Source: Ferrovibrio sp. | GTDB taxonomy: Bacteria > Pseudomonadota > Alphaproteobacteria > Ferrovibrionales > Ferrovibrionaceae | Reading direction: 5' to 3' | Assembly: GCF_019636075.1 (NCBI RefSeq) | Contig: NZ_JAHBYG010000023.1 | Coordinates: forward strand, 1 to 61,616 | DNA length: 61,616 nt | Shown here: piece after piece, positions 25,844 to 33,986 of the stretch | How positions within the stretch are numbered: the first letter of the stretch is position 1 | Layout of the letters: every line of letters starts with the position of its first letter | The notes under the pieces: model-generated | Database searches by the model: none | The model's input: the letters and a program-made list of their open reading frames with translations, nothing else | What the model was told of the DNA's origin: nothing | Made by a program: the position numbers and the translations under genes

Positions 25844-26497
25844 CTAGGCAGTTTTCTTTCGCAAAAGCGAGAAAGCGCCGCCATTGCCTGTGAGGAATGG
25901 CAGCGCCTGCCGCAACCGTTTGTCGAGATGCGCCATGGTGCGCGAAAGCTCGGGTTCCTCGTCGGTCAGCCAGATCCGCACTGTATCGAGGTAGACCGCG
26001 CCCAGTGCCTTGCGCCGCAGCAGGCCGCGCAGACCACCCGCATCCAGCCCGGCAGCCGCCAAGGTCCAATCCAGTGCCTTGGTAAGGCCATCGGCGGCAA
26101 AACAGAGCGCCACGACGGGGTCGCGCGGCAATTCGCGGGCCAGCACATGCATCGCCGGCTTGTATGACGCCAGCGCATCCAGCCGGGCCATCACGGCCTC
26201 GAACAGCCGGTCGCGCACGGCATCCTCGGCCATTGTTTCGGCCATGGTTTCAGTAGGAAGCCCACCCAGCGCGGTCAGCATGGCATCGTCGATACGAGCG
26301 GCAAATCCACGCAGCAGAGCGCCTTTGGAGGGATAACGGCGATAAAGTTCGGCCAGGCTGAGGCCGGACCGCTCGGCCACCCCATGCAAAGTGAGGCGCA
26401 GCCAGCCGGCTTCGGCAATCAATTCCAGGGCGGCATCCACCGGATCGGCGGCGGCAGGAATGGCGGTGGATTTGCTGCTTGCCTTGCGCTTGGCCAT
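25844..26497 (-). CDS. TetR-fold protein with COQ9-like C-terminus
   Basis: The 217-residue protein has an N-terminal TetR-type helix-turn-helix (GWLRLTLHGVAERSGLSLAE, then YRRYPSKGALLRGF) and a C-terminal half reminiscent of COQ9 (RRKALGAVYLDTVRIWLTDE and TMAHLDKRL). COQ9 itself is a TetR-fold lipid-binding protein for ubiquinone synthesis, so it could be a DNA-binding regulator or a relative of COQ9. The phasin gene lies downstream and proC upstream. A 12-bp repeat gives two ETMAE units near residue 82. Fold assignment is good; function open. Confidence 0.75.
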   Translation of the reverse strand: MAKRKASSKSTAIPAAADPVDAALELIAEAGWLRLTLHGVAERSGLSLAELYRRYPSKGALLRGFAARIDDAMLTALGGLPTETMAETMAEDAVRDRLFEAVMARLDALASYKPAMHVLARELPRDPVVALCFAADGLTKALDWTLAAAGLDAGGLRGLLRRKALGAVYLDTVRIWLTDEEPELSRTMAHLDKRLRQALPFLTGNGGAFSLLRKKTA

Positions 26498-26560
26498 GGC
26501 ATGCTCCTTTGGCGATGCCGATAAGATGGGGGCTCGGGCCCGCTACGGCAAGCCGGAAAG

Positions 26561-27367
26561 TCAGCCGGCCAGTTCGCGCGAGCGCTTATCGGCGGCGGCC
26601 ACGGCGCGATCCATCAACGGGCCGAGGCCGTTTTCCGCCATCAGCACATCCAGGGCAGCCTGGGTGGTGCCGTTCGGGCTGGTGACATTGCGGCGCAGCT
26701 GGCCGGCATCCTCGCCGCTCTGGCGCATCAGCGCACCGGCACCAGCCACCGTGGCCCGCGCCAGTTGGGTGGCCAGTTCAGGCGGCAAGCCGGCCTTGGC
26801 GCCGGCGGCGGCCAGGCATTCGGTGAGCCAGAACACATAGGCCGGCCCGGAACCGGACACCGCCGTGGCGGTATCGATCAGCGCCTCCTGCTCCACCCAC
26901 ACCACCTCGCCTACCGCGCTGAGCAGCCGGTTGCACAAGATGCGCTGAGCATCGCCCACGCCGGGCCCGGCACAGCAGGCCGTGATGCCCTGGGCGATGG
27001 CAGCCGGCGTGTTGGGGATCGAGCGCACAATGATGGCTTTCTCGCCCAGCAGCCGGCCAAGCGTGGCAATGGTTTTGCCAGCGGCCACCGAAAGGAAACA
27101 GACCTGCGGGCCGGCATAGCGCGCATAGCTCGGCGCCACCTGGTCCATCACCTGCGGCTTCACCGCCAGCAGGATCAGATCGGGCTGAAAATCAGCGGGA
27201 ATCGCCGTTGCCTCGCGCGCCTGGCGCACACCGGCCGGCAGATCGGCTATCGGCGTGGGTTCCACCACCACGATGCCGCTGGCGAGCACACCCTGGCCAA
27301 CCCAGCCGCGCAGCAAGGCGCTGCCCATCTTGCCGCAGCCGACAAGCAGAATCCGTGGCGAGGACAT
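26561..27367 (-). CDS. proC: pyrroline-5-carboxylate reductase
   Basis: The 268-residue enzyme reduces pyrroline-5-carboxylate to proline with NADPH. It begins with a Rossmann motif VGCGKMGSALLRGW, and has VRSIPNTPAAIAQG near residue 115 and the C-terminal signature TVAGAGALMRQSGEDAGQLR followed by NVTSPNGTTQAAL. It starts 4 bp after the YbjN-protein stop, so both are in one operon. Confidence 0.95.
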   Translation of the reverse strand: MSSPRILLVGCGKMGSALLRGWVGQGVLASGIVVVEPTPIADLPAGVRQAREATAIPADFQPDLILLAVKPQVMDQVAPSYARYAGPQVCFLSVAAGKTIATLGRLLGEKAIIVRSIPNTPAAIAQGITACCAGPGVGDAQRILCNRLLSAVGEVVWVEQEALIDTATAVSGSGPAYVFWLTECLAAAGAKAGLPPELATQLARATVAGAGALMRQSGEDAGQLRRNVTSPNGTTQAALDVLMAENGLGPLMDRAVAAADKRSRELAG

Positions 27368-27371
27368 GGGA

Positions 27372-27878
27372 TCAGGCTTCTCCGACAGTCTCGAACATCG
27401 CGGCCGCCACTGCCTCTTCCGGCGTGCGGCCGCCCCAGACCAGGAACTGGAAGGCGGGATAGAAGCGTTCGCATTCGCCGAGGCCGATTTCCATCAGATC
27501 CTCGATCTGCTCGGATGTGGCGCCCAGCCCGCCGCGCAGCAGCAAAGCCTGGCGGAACACCACCATGCCCTCTTCCGACCAGTAATCGAAATGGCCGATC
27601 AGCGCTTTTTCGTTCACATAAGCCAGCAGCGAATGCAGATCGCGCTTGCGATTGGGCGGCAGCTTCATGTCGAAGGCGCAAGTAAAGCTGAGCGCACCCA
27701 GTTCCTCGCGCCAGGAAAACCACATCTGGTGTTCGCAATAGCGGCCCGACACGCCGACGGTGAGTTCATCGGAACCCTGGCGGTCGAACGGCCATTCATG
27801 CTCGCCGACGATCTGTTCTACGAGATCCAGAGGATTGCTCAGGGCGGACGTGGTTTCGATGTCGACTAGCGACCGCAT
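27372..27878 (-). CDS. YbjN domain-containing protein
   Basis: The 168-residue protein belongs to the YbjN family, which resembles type III secretion chaperones in fold and has no settled function. It shows the conserved EHEWPFDRQGSDEL and NEKALIGHFDYWSEEGMVVF segments. ATG at 27878 is chosen over an upstream in-frame start because the family alignment begins there. The ybjN-proC pairing is frequent in Alphaproteobacteria. A GC-rich, structured region of more than 200 bp lies between a likely promoter and this start. Confidence 0.85.
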   Translation of the reverse strand: MRSLVDIETTSALSNPLDLVEQIVGEHEWPFDRQGSDELTVGVSGRYCEHQMWFSWREELGALSFTCAFDMKLPPNRKRDLHSLLAYVNEKALIGHFDYWSEEGMVVFRQALLLRGGLGATSEQIEDLMEIGLGECERFYPAFQFLVWGGRTPEEAVAAAMFETVGEA

Positions 27879-28152
27879 ATACGCGCCCCCGCAGTTGCTT
27901 CCCCCGCTGCCTGCGCAGCCCCTCGGCAAACCCGGTCTCTACAAAACCGGACGGCCAAGGATGGGAATTTGGCCCTCTCGCCGTTCCACCCGGCGCCGGC
28001 ACAGCGATTTGGCTGCTGCCGTGGACCCGCCCGGGGAACCATCCCACCCAACTTTCCTGGCGACGAATCGCCAGGACCGGCGAGCAAGATGTGGTGCCGC
28101 GAAACACTGAACACCATAGATTTAGGTTAGGCGCCGCAGGATTCCGGTGCAA
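27879..28152 (-). ncRNA. structured leader or small RNA upstream of ybjN
   Basis: On the minus strand TTGCAC (28147-28152) and TAACCT (28124-28129) with a 17-bp spacer form a good promoter that would start RNA near 28117. The next 240 bases contain no supported gene but several hairpins: an 8-bp stem with CGAA loop at 28056-28075, GGCCAA/TTGGCC near 27951-27973, and a long irregular pairing between them. It may be a long 5' leader of ybjN-proC or a separate RNA. It does not match SRP, RNase P or tmRNA core motifs that I know. Confidence 0.4.
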
Positions 28153-28272
28153 GAGTCGATTTACGAAAAATTCATGAATTCGCTGCCGCGCGACAGAAAA
28201 AGCTGTGGGTAGAAAAGGCGATCAAGTGCCGAATCGCTATGCGGGAAAAACGCGAATCGTAGCGAGGCGATT

Positions 28273-28334
28273 CGATTGAAGTTCCGGTCGATTGAAGTTC
28301 CGGTCGATTGAAGTTCCGGTCGATCGAAGTCCGG
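28273..28334. repeat. 16-bp tandem repeat next to the ubiK stop
   Basis: Three identical 16-bp units (28273-28288, 28289-28304, 28305-28320) are followed by a shorter diverged unit that ends exactly at the ubiK stop codon (28335-28337). I see nothing in the adjacent 28153-28272. Confidence 0.95.
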
Positions 28335-28607
28335 CTATTTCGACTCCAGCTTCGCTTCCAGCGCCGCGATGCGCTCGGCCAGCCGGATATTCTCTTCGCG
28401 GGCCTGGATATTCTCCTCGCGGGCGGCGGCCGCCATCGCCTTCACGGCCTCGAATTCCTCGCGATTGACCAGTTCCATACCATCCAGCGCCTGTTCCAGC
28501 CGGGCGCGGAAAGCCTGTTCCACCTCGCCCTTCACGCCCTGCAAGGCGCCCATGGCGCCGCTGGCAATGCGGGAGAGATCATCGAGCAAGCGGTTGTCTG
28601 ACTGCAT
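28335..28607 (-). CDS. ubiK: UbiK/BMFP family accessory factor
   Basis: The 90-residue protein has the BMFP layout: an amphipathic N-terminal helix (RLLDDLSRIASGAMGALQGV) that can meet membranes, and a C-terminal coiled coil that trimerises (VNREEFEAVKAMAAAAREEN onward). UbiK assists ubiquinone synthesis under oxygen in Escherichia coli. Start at 28607 is supported by GGAGG five bases upstream. The coiled coil has two AREENI-type repeats. It is divergent from lysS. Confidence 0.85.
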   Translation of the reverse strand: MQSDNRLLDDLSRIASGAMGALQGVKGEVEQAFRARLEQALDGMELVNREEFEAVKAMAAAAREENIQAREENIRLAERIAALEAKLESK

Positions 28608-28717
28608 GGCGGCCTCCGGTCGTGCGGTGCAAAGCCTATATGGCCCCGCATGGCTTGGAATGCAATGCATCGGGTGATAGGGTCCGCACCCCTTTGCACA
28701 TAAGCTTGATATCAGCC

Positions 28718-30250
28718 GTGACCAGCCCGCAAACCACTCCAGACGTTACCGGCGAACGCGCCAGCCGCGAAGCCAAACTGCAGACCCTGCGCCAGATGGG
28801 GCTGGATCCCTATAACCAGCCGAAATTCCCGAAATCGCACAAGAACGCGGCGGTGCACGAGGCCTACGCGCATCTGCAGCCCGAAGAGCGGACCGAAGAC
28901 AGCGTGGCGGTGGCCGGCCGTGTGATGGCAATCCGCAACAGCGGTCTGTTCATCGACATCCTGGACGACACGGTGAAACTGCAGGTCTATACGCCCAAGG
29001 ATCGCGTGCAGGGCGAATGGGCGCCGCTGCTGAAGGCGCTGGACCTTGGCGACATCATCGGCGTGCGCGGCAATGTACGGCGCACCAAGCGCGGCGAGAT
29101 CACGGTGGATTCAACCGATATCGTTGTGCTGGCCAAGGCGCTGGAGCCGCCGCCGGAAAAGTGGCACGGCCTCAAGAATGTCGAGCAGCGCTATCGCCAC
29201 CGCGAATACGATCTGATCGGCAACGAAGACAGCCGCACCACCCTGCGCACCCGCTTCCGCATGATCCAGGCTGTGCGCCGCTTCCTCACCGACGAGAGTT
29301 TCCTGGAAGTGGAAACTCCGATGCTGCACACCATTCCCGGCGGCGCCATCGCAAAGCCCTTCATCACCCATCACAATGCGCTGGATATTCCGCTGTTCAT
29401 GCGCATCGCGCCGGAACTGCATCTCAAGCGCCTGGTGATCGGTGGCTTGAGCGAGAAGGTGTTCGAGATCAACCGCTGCTTCCGCAACGAAGGCATCTCG
29501 CCGCGCCACAATCCGGAATTCACCACCATCGAGCTGTATCAGGCCTATGCCGATTATGCCGACATGATGGATATCGCCGAACGCACCATCGCCGCGGCCG
29601 CCATCGCCGCCACCGGCGGCACCAAGGTGAAATTCGGCGAGCATGAACTGGATTTCACCCCGCCTTTCCGCCGCGCCACCATGCTGGACCTGATCGAGGA
29701 ACATGCCGGCGTGAAGCTGGAAGGCCTGAACGACGAAGCCGCGCGTGCCGCCGCAAAGGCCGCCGGCATCGCGGTGGAACCGAAGGCCAGCTGGGGCAAG
29801 GTGGTGGAAGCCTGCTTCGAGCAGAAGGTGGAACCCAATCTGATCCAGCCCACCCATGTGGTGGAATTGCCCAAGGCGATTTCGCCGCTGGCCAAGGCCA
29901 ACCATGCCCGCCCGCATGTGGCCGACCGGTTCGAGACCTTCTGCAACACCTGGGAAATCGCCAATGCGTTTTCCGAGCTGGCCGATCCGCAGGAACAACG
30001 GGCCCGCTTCGAAGCGCAGCAGACGCAGCGCGATGAAGGCGACGACGAAGCCCATCGCATCGACGAGGATTTCCTGAAAGCGCAATCCGCCGGCATGATG
30101 CCGATGGGCGGCCTTGGCATCGGGATCGACCGCCTGGCGATGCTGCTCACCAACTCGGCCACCATCCGCGAAGTGATCGCCTTCCCCACCCTGCGTCCGC
30201 GCCATGACGGCGAAGACGCCCAGGGCGGGGATACTGGCGGCGAAGGCTGA
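28718..30250 (+). CDS. lysS: lysyl-tRNA synthetase, class II
   Basis: The enzyme (510 residues) charges tRNA-Lys. It has an N-terminal OB anticodon-binding domain (VAVAGRVMAIRNSGLFIDI), class II motif 1 around FLEVETPMLH, motif 2 with FEINRCFRNEGISPRHNPEF, and motif 3 GLGIGIDRLAMLL. The start is uncertain: GTG at 28718 fits the divergent ubiK promoter region, and a TTG at 28706 is also in frame; neither has a clear ribosome binding site. The C-terminus extends about 20 residues past motif 3 with a Gly-rich tail. lgt follows after 6 bp. Confidence 0.94.
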   Translation: MTSPQTTPDVTGERASREAKLQTLRQMGLDPYNQPKFPKSHKNAAVHEAYAHLQPEERTEDSVAVAGRVMAIRNSGLFIDILDDTVKLQVYTPKDRVQGEWAPLLKALDLGDIIGVRGNVRRTKRGEITVDSTDIVVLAKALEPPPEKWHGLKNVEQRYRHREYDLIGNEDSRTTLRTRFRMIQAVRRFLTDESFLEVETPMLHTIPGGAIAKPFITHHNALDIPLFMRIAPELHLKRLVIGGLSEKVFEINRCFRNEGISPRHNPEFTTIELYQAYADYADMMDIAERTIAAAAIAATGGTKVKFGEHELDFTPPFRRATMLDLIEEHAGVKLEGLNDEAARAAAKAAGIAVEPKASWGKVVEACFEQKVEPNLIQPTHVVELPKAISPLAKANHARPHVADRFETFCNTWEIANAFSELADPQEQRARFEAQQTQRDEGDDEAHRIDEDFLKAQSAGMMPMGGLGIGIDRLAMLLTNSATIREVIAFPTLRPRHDGEDAQGGDTGGEG

Positions 30251-30256
30251 GCGGCC

Positions 30257-31063
30257 ATGCCGACCCTGCTGGCGATACCGTTTCCGGTGATCGATCCGGT
30301 ATTGGTGGCGGTCGGCCCGTTCGCCATCCGCTGGTATGCGCTGTCCTACATCGTGGGCATCGTGCTGGGCTGGCGGCTGGCGATGCATCTGGCGCGCAAG
30401 CCGGGTTCGCTGGTTACGCCTGAACAGGTGGATGGCCTGTTGCTATGGGCCACATTGGGCGTGATCCTCGGCGGCCGTCTAGGCTATGTGCTGTTCTACA
30501 ATCTCGACTATTTCCTGCAGCATCCGGGCGAGATTTTCGCCGTGTGGCATGGCGGCATGTCGTATCACGGCGGCATGCTGGGCGTGATCGTGGCGATGCT
30601 GGTTTATGCCCGCTTGAGCGATGTGCGCTTTCTGGCGCTGGCCGATATCGTTGCCACGGTTACGCCGATCGGGCTGTTTTTCGGCCGGCTGGCGAATTTC
30701 ATCAATGGCGAACTCTGGGGCCGCGTGGCCCATGATGTGCCCTGGGCCATGGTGTTTCCCACCGGCGGGCCGGAGCCGCGCCATCCCAGCCAGTTGTATC
30801 AGGCCGCGATGGAAGGCCTGGCGCTGTTCATCCTGCTCAACATCGTGTTCCGCGTTGCAGCCTATCGCGAAAAGCCGGGCTTCACCGCCGGGCTGTTCCT
30901 GGCCGGTTATGGCTTGGCGCGCATCATCGGCGAATTGTTCCGCCAGCCCGATGCGCAGATCGGCTATCTGATCGGCGGCACCACGATGGGGCAATGGCTG
31001 TCGCTGCCCATGGTGCTGGTGGGGCTGTATTTCATGGCCCGGGCCAAAAAAGCCGAAGCCTGA
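30257..31063 (+). CDS. lgt: prolipoprotein diacylglyceryl transferase
   Basis: The 268-residue inner-membrane enzyme transfers diacylglycerol from phosphatidylglycerol to the lipobox cysteine of prolipoproteins. It has the Lgt signature GRLANFINGELWGR near residue 145, HGGMSYHGG near residue 97 with the catalytic His, and seven membrane segments. It heads the conserved lgt-midA-pgeF group, whose next genes begin 8 bp downstream and then overlap. Confidence 0.95.
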   Translation: MPTLLAIPFPVIDPVLVAVGPFAIRWYALSYIVGIVLGWRLAMHLARKPGSLVTPEQVDGLLLWATLGVILGGRLGYVLFYNLDYFLQHPGEIFAVWHGGMSYHGGMLGVIVAMLVYARLSDVRFLALADIVATVTPIGLFFGRLANFINGELWGRVAHDVPWAMVFPTGGPEPRHPSQLYQAAMEGLALFILLNIVFRVAAYREKPGFTAGLFLAGYGLARIIGELFRQPDAQIGYLIGGTTMGQWLSLPMVLVGLYFMARAKKAEA

Positions 31064-31071
31064 TACCGGGA

Positions 31072-32154
31072 ATGACCACCGGCCTGTTCGCGCATCTGGC
31101 GGCCCGCATCACGGCGGAAGGTCCGATATCGCTGGCCGATTACATGACGGAATGCCTGCTGCATCCGCGCTTCGGCTATTACACCACGCATGACAGCATC
31201 GGCATGGCCGGCGATTTCATCACCGCGCCCGAGATCAGCCAGATGTTCGGTGAATTGCTGGGGCTGTGGGCCGCCGATGGCTGGCAGGCGCTTGGCAGGC
31301 CGGCCAAACTCTATCTGGTGGAAGCCGGACCGGGACGCGGCACGCTCATGCATGATGCCTTGCGCGCGGCCCGGGCATTGCCGCCCTTCCGCACCGCCAT
31401 AACGCCGGTGCTGATCGAGGCCTCGCCCAAACTGCGCGCCATTCAGCAAGCGACGCTGGGCGGCGAAGCCGCGCTGTGGCTGGAGGATATCGCCGCCCTG
31501 CCAGCAGACGCGCCCTTCATCCTGCTGGCCAACGAATTTCTCGATGCCCTGCCGATCCGGCAATATCAGCGCGGCGAAACCGGCTGGCATGAACGCCGTG
31601 TGGCCTTGAGCGAAGATGGCAACGGCCTGCGCTTCGTGCTGGATAGCCAAACGCTGCCCTTGCAGACCCGCCCCCTGCAAAGCCGGGATGCAGCGCCCGG
31701 CGCGATCCTGGAAACCTGCCCCGCCGCCCATGCCTTCATCGGTGAAGTCGCCGCGCGCATCCAAAGCCAGAGCGGCATGGCGCTGTTCGTGGATTACGGC
31801 CCGGCGCAAAGCGGCTTCGGCGATACTTTCCAGGCGTTGCGCAATAAAGGCTTTGCCGATCCGTTGCAGCATCCAGGCGAAGCCGATCTCACCGCGCATG
31901 TGGATTTCGCAAGTCTGGCCCGCACCGCAAATCAAGCCGGCATCAAAGCCCATGGCGCGGTGGCGCAAGGCGACTTGCTGCGCCGATTGGGCATCGAGAT
32001 GCGCGCCGAGAAACTGCAACAGAAGGCCACGCCGGAACAATCCGCCGCAATCAGCGCAGCCATGCAGCGATTGACCGCCGCCGATGCCATGGGCAATCTA
32101 TTCCAGGCTATCGCCCTCACGGCAGCCGAGTCTGCCCGACCCGCCGGATTCTGA
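31072..32154 (+). CDS. MidA/NDUFAF7-type SAM-dependent methyltransferase
   Basis: The 360-residue protein belongs to the MidA (DUF185) family. The mitochondrial member NDUFAF7 methylates an arginine in a complex I subunit. Visible features are YYTTHDSIGMAGDFITAPEI near residue 35, the SAM-binding LVEAGPGRGTL near residue 82 and LANEFLDALPIRQY. ATG at 31072 lies 8 bp after lgt; earlier in-frame starts would overlap lgt. Its stop overlaps the next start as ATGA-type coupling. A role in complex I assembly is inferred from the family. Confidence 0.88.
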   Translation: MTTGLFAHLAARITAEGPISLADYMTECLLHPRFGYYTTHDSIGMAGDFITAPEISQMFGELLGLWAADGWQALGRPAKLYLVEAGPGRGTLMHDALRAARALPPFRTAITPVLIEASPKLRAIQQATLGGEAALWLEDIAALPADAPFILLANEFLDALPIRQYQRGETGWHERRVALSEDGNGLRFVLDSQTLPLQTRPLQSRDAAPGAILETCPAAHAFIGEVAARIQSQSGMALFVDYGPAQSGFGDTFQALRNKGFADPLQHPGEADLTAHVDFASLARTANQAGIKAHGAVAQGDLLRRLGIEMRAEKLQQKATPEQSAAISAAMQRLTAADAMGNLFQAIALTAAESARPAGF

Positions 32155-32936
32155 TGCAGACCACCTCCTATCTCGAACCGATCACCCTGCCGCATCTGGC
32201 CGCCGATGGCCTGCGCCATGGTTTTTTCACCCGCCAGGGCGGCGTATCCACCGGGCTTTACGCCTCGTTGAATTGCGGCCCCGGCTCGGCCGACGACGCC
32301 ACCGCCGTGCAGACCAACCGCGCCCGCGTGGCCGGCCATATGGGCGCAGCGGGCCGCTTGGCCACGCTGTATCAGGTGCATGGCCGCGATGTGGTGGTGA
32401 TCGACGAGGCTTACGATTTTGCCGCACGCCCCAAGGCCGATGGGTTGGTGACGAAACGACGCGGCGTGGCGCTTGGCATTCTGGCCGCCGATTGCGCGCC
32501 CGTACTGTTCGCCGATGCCAAGGCCGGCGTTATCGGCGCTTGCCATGCCGGCTGGCGCGGCGCGTTGTATGGCGCGGCGGATGCCACGATTGCAGCGATG
32601 GAACAGCTTGGCGCCGCGCGCAGCCGCATCAAGGCCGCCATCGGCCCCTGCATCCGCCAGGCCAGCTACGAAGTAAGCGATCCGTTCCGCGACACATTCC
32701 TCAAGCAGGAACCGGCCAACGCTGCCTGGTTCGGCGCCGGCCAACGCCCCGGCCATTGGCAATTCGATCTGCCCGGCTATCTGCTGCAGCGTTTGCGCGG
32801 CCTGCATGTGGATGCGGTGGATTGCGGCCTGGATACCCGCTCGGATGCCGAACGCTTCTACAGTTATCGCCGCATGACCTTGGCTGGAGAGGCCGATTAC
32901 GGCCGGCAGATTGCCGCCATCGCACTCAGCGACTGA
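32154..32936 (+). CDS. pgeF: peptidoglycan editing factor PgeF (laccase-domain, YfiH family)
   Basis: The 260-residue protein carries the Cu-oxidase_4/YfiH fold with the conserved metal-binding residues: His in QVHGRDVVVI near residue 80, Cys in ADCAPVLFAD near residue 120, and Cys-His in CHAGWRGALYG. PgeF removes wrongly built peptidoglycan precursors that carry L-Ser; the related human FAMIN acts on purine nucleosides. It overlaps the MidA gene by 1 bp. Confidence 0.9.
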   Translation: MQTTSYLEPITLPHLAADGLRHGFFTRQGGVSTGLYASLNCGPGSADDATAVQTNRARVAGHMGAAGRLATLYQVHGRDVVVIDEAYDFAARPKADGLVTKRRGVALGILAADCAPVLFADAKAGVIGACHAGWRGALYGAADATIAAMEQLGAARSRIKAAIGPCIRQASYEVSDPFRDTFLKQEPANAAWFGAGQRPGHWQFDLPGYLLQRLRGLHVDAVDCGLDTRSDAERFYSYRRMTLAGEADYGRQIAAIALSD

Positions 32937-32944
32937 GCGATGCC

Positions 32945-33013
32945 ATGCCGCATCTTTTCATCTTCCTGGTCATGTTCCTGCTGGCAATGGTGGCAAGCTG
33001 TGTCATCGGCTAG
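32945..33013 (+). CDS. possible 22-residue small membrane peptide
   Basis: A short ATG frame starts 8 bp after pgeF and encodes MPHLFIFLVMFLLAMVASCVIG, a fully hydrophobic segment with a lipobox-like VASC. It overlaps the GTG start of the next gene by 14 bp. It has no clear ribosome binding site, so it may be a real mini-protein, a coupling leader, or chance. (Written as an observed frame; weak support.). Confidence 0.25.
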   Translation: MPHLFIFLVMFLLAMVASCVIG

Positions 33014-33893
33014 AGGCATCGCCCTTGCCTGCATGGCGCTGCTGGCGGCCTGCCAGCCGCTACCGCAGCCATTCCAGCCGGATTCGAAAGTGCCAGGCGA
33101 ATTTCCGCTCACCATGCCGATCGGCGAGGTGAGCCTGTATGTGGCGCCGGTGACGGGCGCCGAGCCGCCGCTGGATAGCGATCTGGCCGCGCGCGTGGCC
33201 GCGGCCCTGCTGGCCCGCGAGATTCCCGCCAGCACGGCCACCCGCAGCCTCGGCTCGTCCGATCTCACCTCGGCGCTGATCGAGGATGAGAACGGCCGGC
33301 TGCTCTGGGCCTGGCAGGTGGCGCGCCCCCGCACGGCGCCGCTGAATGGGCCAGACTATCCCCTGGGCATGACCGCAGCCGCCTTGAACCAAGCCGACGA
33401 GCGCACCCGCGAGGGGCTGGCGCTTGCCCTGGCCAGTCGCGTGGCGGCGGCGCTGGATGCCCGCGCTGGCATTCCGGCTGCGGCCAGCAGCGCCGAAGCG
33501 GTTGCCGCCTTGCCGAAAGTAGCGCTGCTGCCATTCACCGGCGCACCGGGCGATGGCAACCAGGCCCTGGCTGTGGCGCTGCGCGAATGGCTGTTGCGCA
33601 TGGGGGCCGCCCGGGTGGTACTGAATCGCCAGGAAGCCGATTACCTGGTGCTGTGCGAGGTGAAGCTGGACGATGCCGGCCCGCAACGCCAAACCGTGAG
33701 CCTGAACTGGGTTTTGCAACGTCCGGACGGCACCAGATTGGGCGATGTGGGACAGGCCAATCAGGTGCCCCGCGGCACGCTGGATGGCGCCTGGGGGCCG
33801 GTGGCCAGACTGGCCGCTCAGGGCGGCGCGGAGGGCCTGCGCGACCTGCTGGCCCGCCTCGGCCCGCCCCTTTCTGCCAAGCCTTTGAATTAA
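33000..33893 (+). CDS. putative outer-membrane or periplasmic lipoprotein, unknown function
   Basis: The product (about 297 residues) begins with a short hydrophobic segment ending in the lipobox LLAAC near residue 18, so it should be lipidated and exported; Lgt is encoded just upstream. The mature part is Ala/Leu-rich. It has a VALLPFTGAPGDGNQALAVA segment that recalls lipoproteins that may assemble like tandem beta domains, and no domain that I can name. GTG at 33000 gives the best signal; a nearer ATG would leave no positive N-region. Confidence 0.65.
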   Translation: MSSARGIALACMALLAACQPLPQPFQPDSKVPGEFPLTMPIGEVSLYVAPVTGAEPPLDSDLAARVAAALLAREIPASTATRSLGSSDLTSALIEDENGRLLWAWQVARPRTAPLNGPDYPLGMTAAALNQADERTREGLALALASRVAAALDARAGIPAAASSAEAVAALPKVALLPFTGAPGDGNQALAVALREWLLRMGAARVVLNRQEADYLVLCEVKLDDAGPQRQTVSLNWVLQRPDGTRLGDVGQANQVPRGTLDGAWGPVARLAAQGGAEGLRDLLARLGPPLSAKPLN

Positions 33894-33986
33894 ACGGTTT
33901 TTTGGCGGTTTACAGGGCGGGGTCCGGGGGCTATATTCCGCCCGGCTTTTCTCCCCCCGAGCTTCCAGCACAGCACGAGCGTTTTC

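Noticed and set aside
27796..28152. Open frames on the minus strand across the structured leader (27796-28152, 27866-28117)
   Set aside because: They give Gly/Arg/Pro-rich products without a ribosome binding site and overlap the YbjN gene; the region looks like structured RNA instead.
27879..28152. SRP RNA, RNase P RNA or tmRNA identity for the structured region
   Set aside because: The SRP GGAAG tetraloop core, RNase P GAGGAAAGTCC and tmRNA tag motifs are not present on either strand.
32940..33013. A frameshift in the lipoprotein gene start
   Set aside because: The short hydrophobic frame and the lipoprotein each have a complete signal-like segment, so a broken signal peptide is not needed to explain them.
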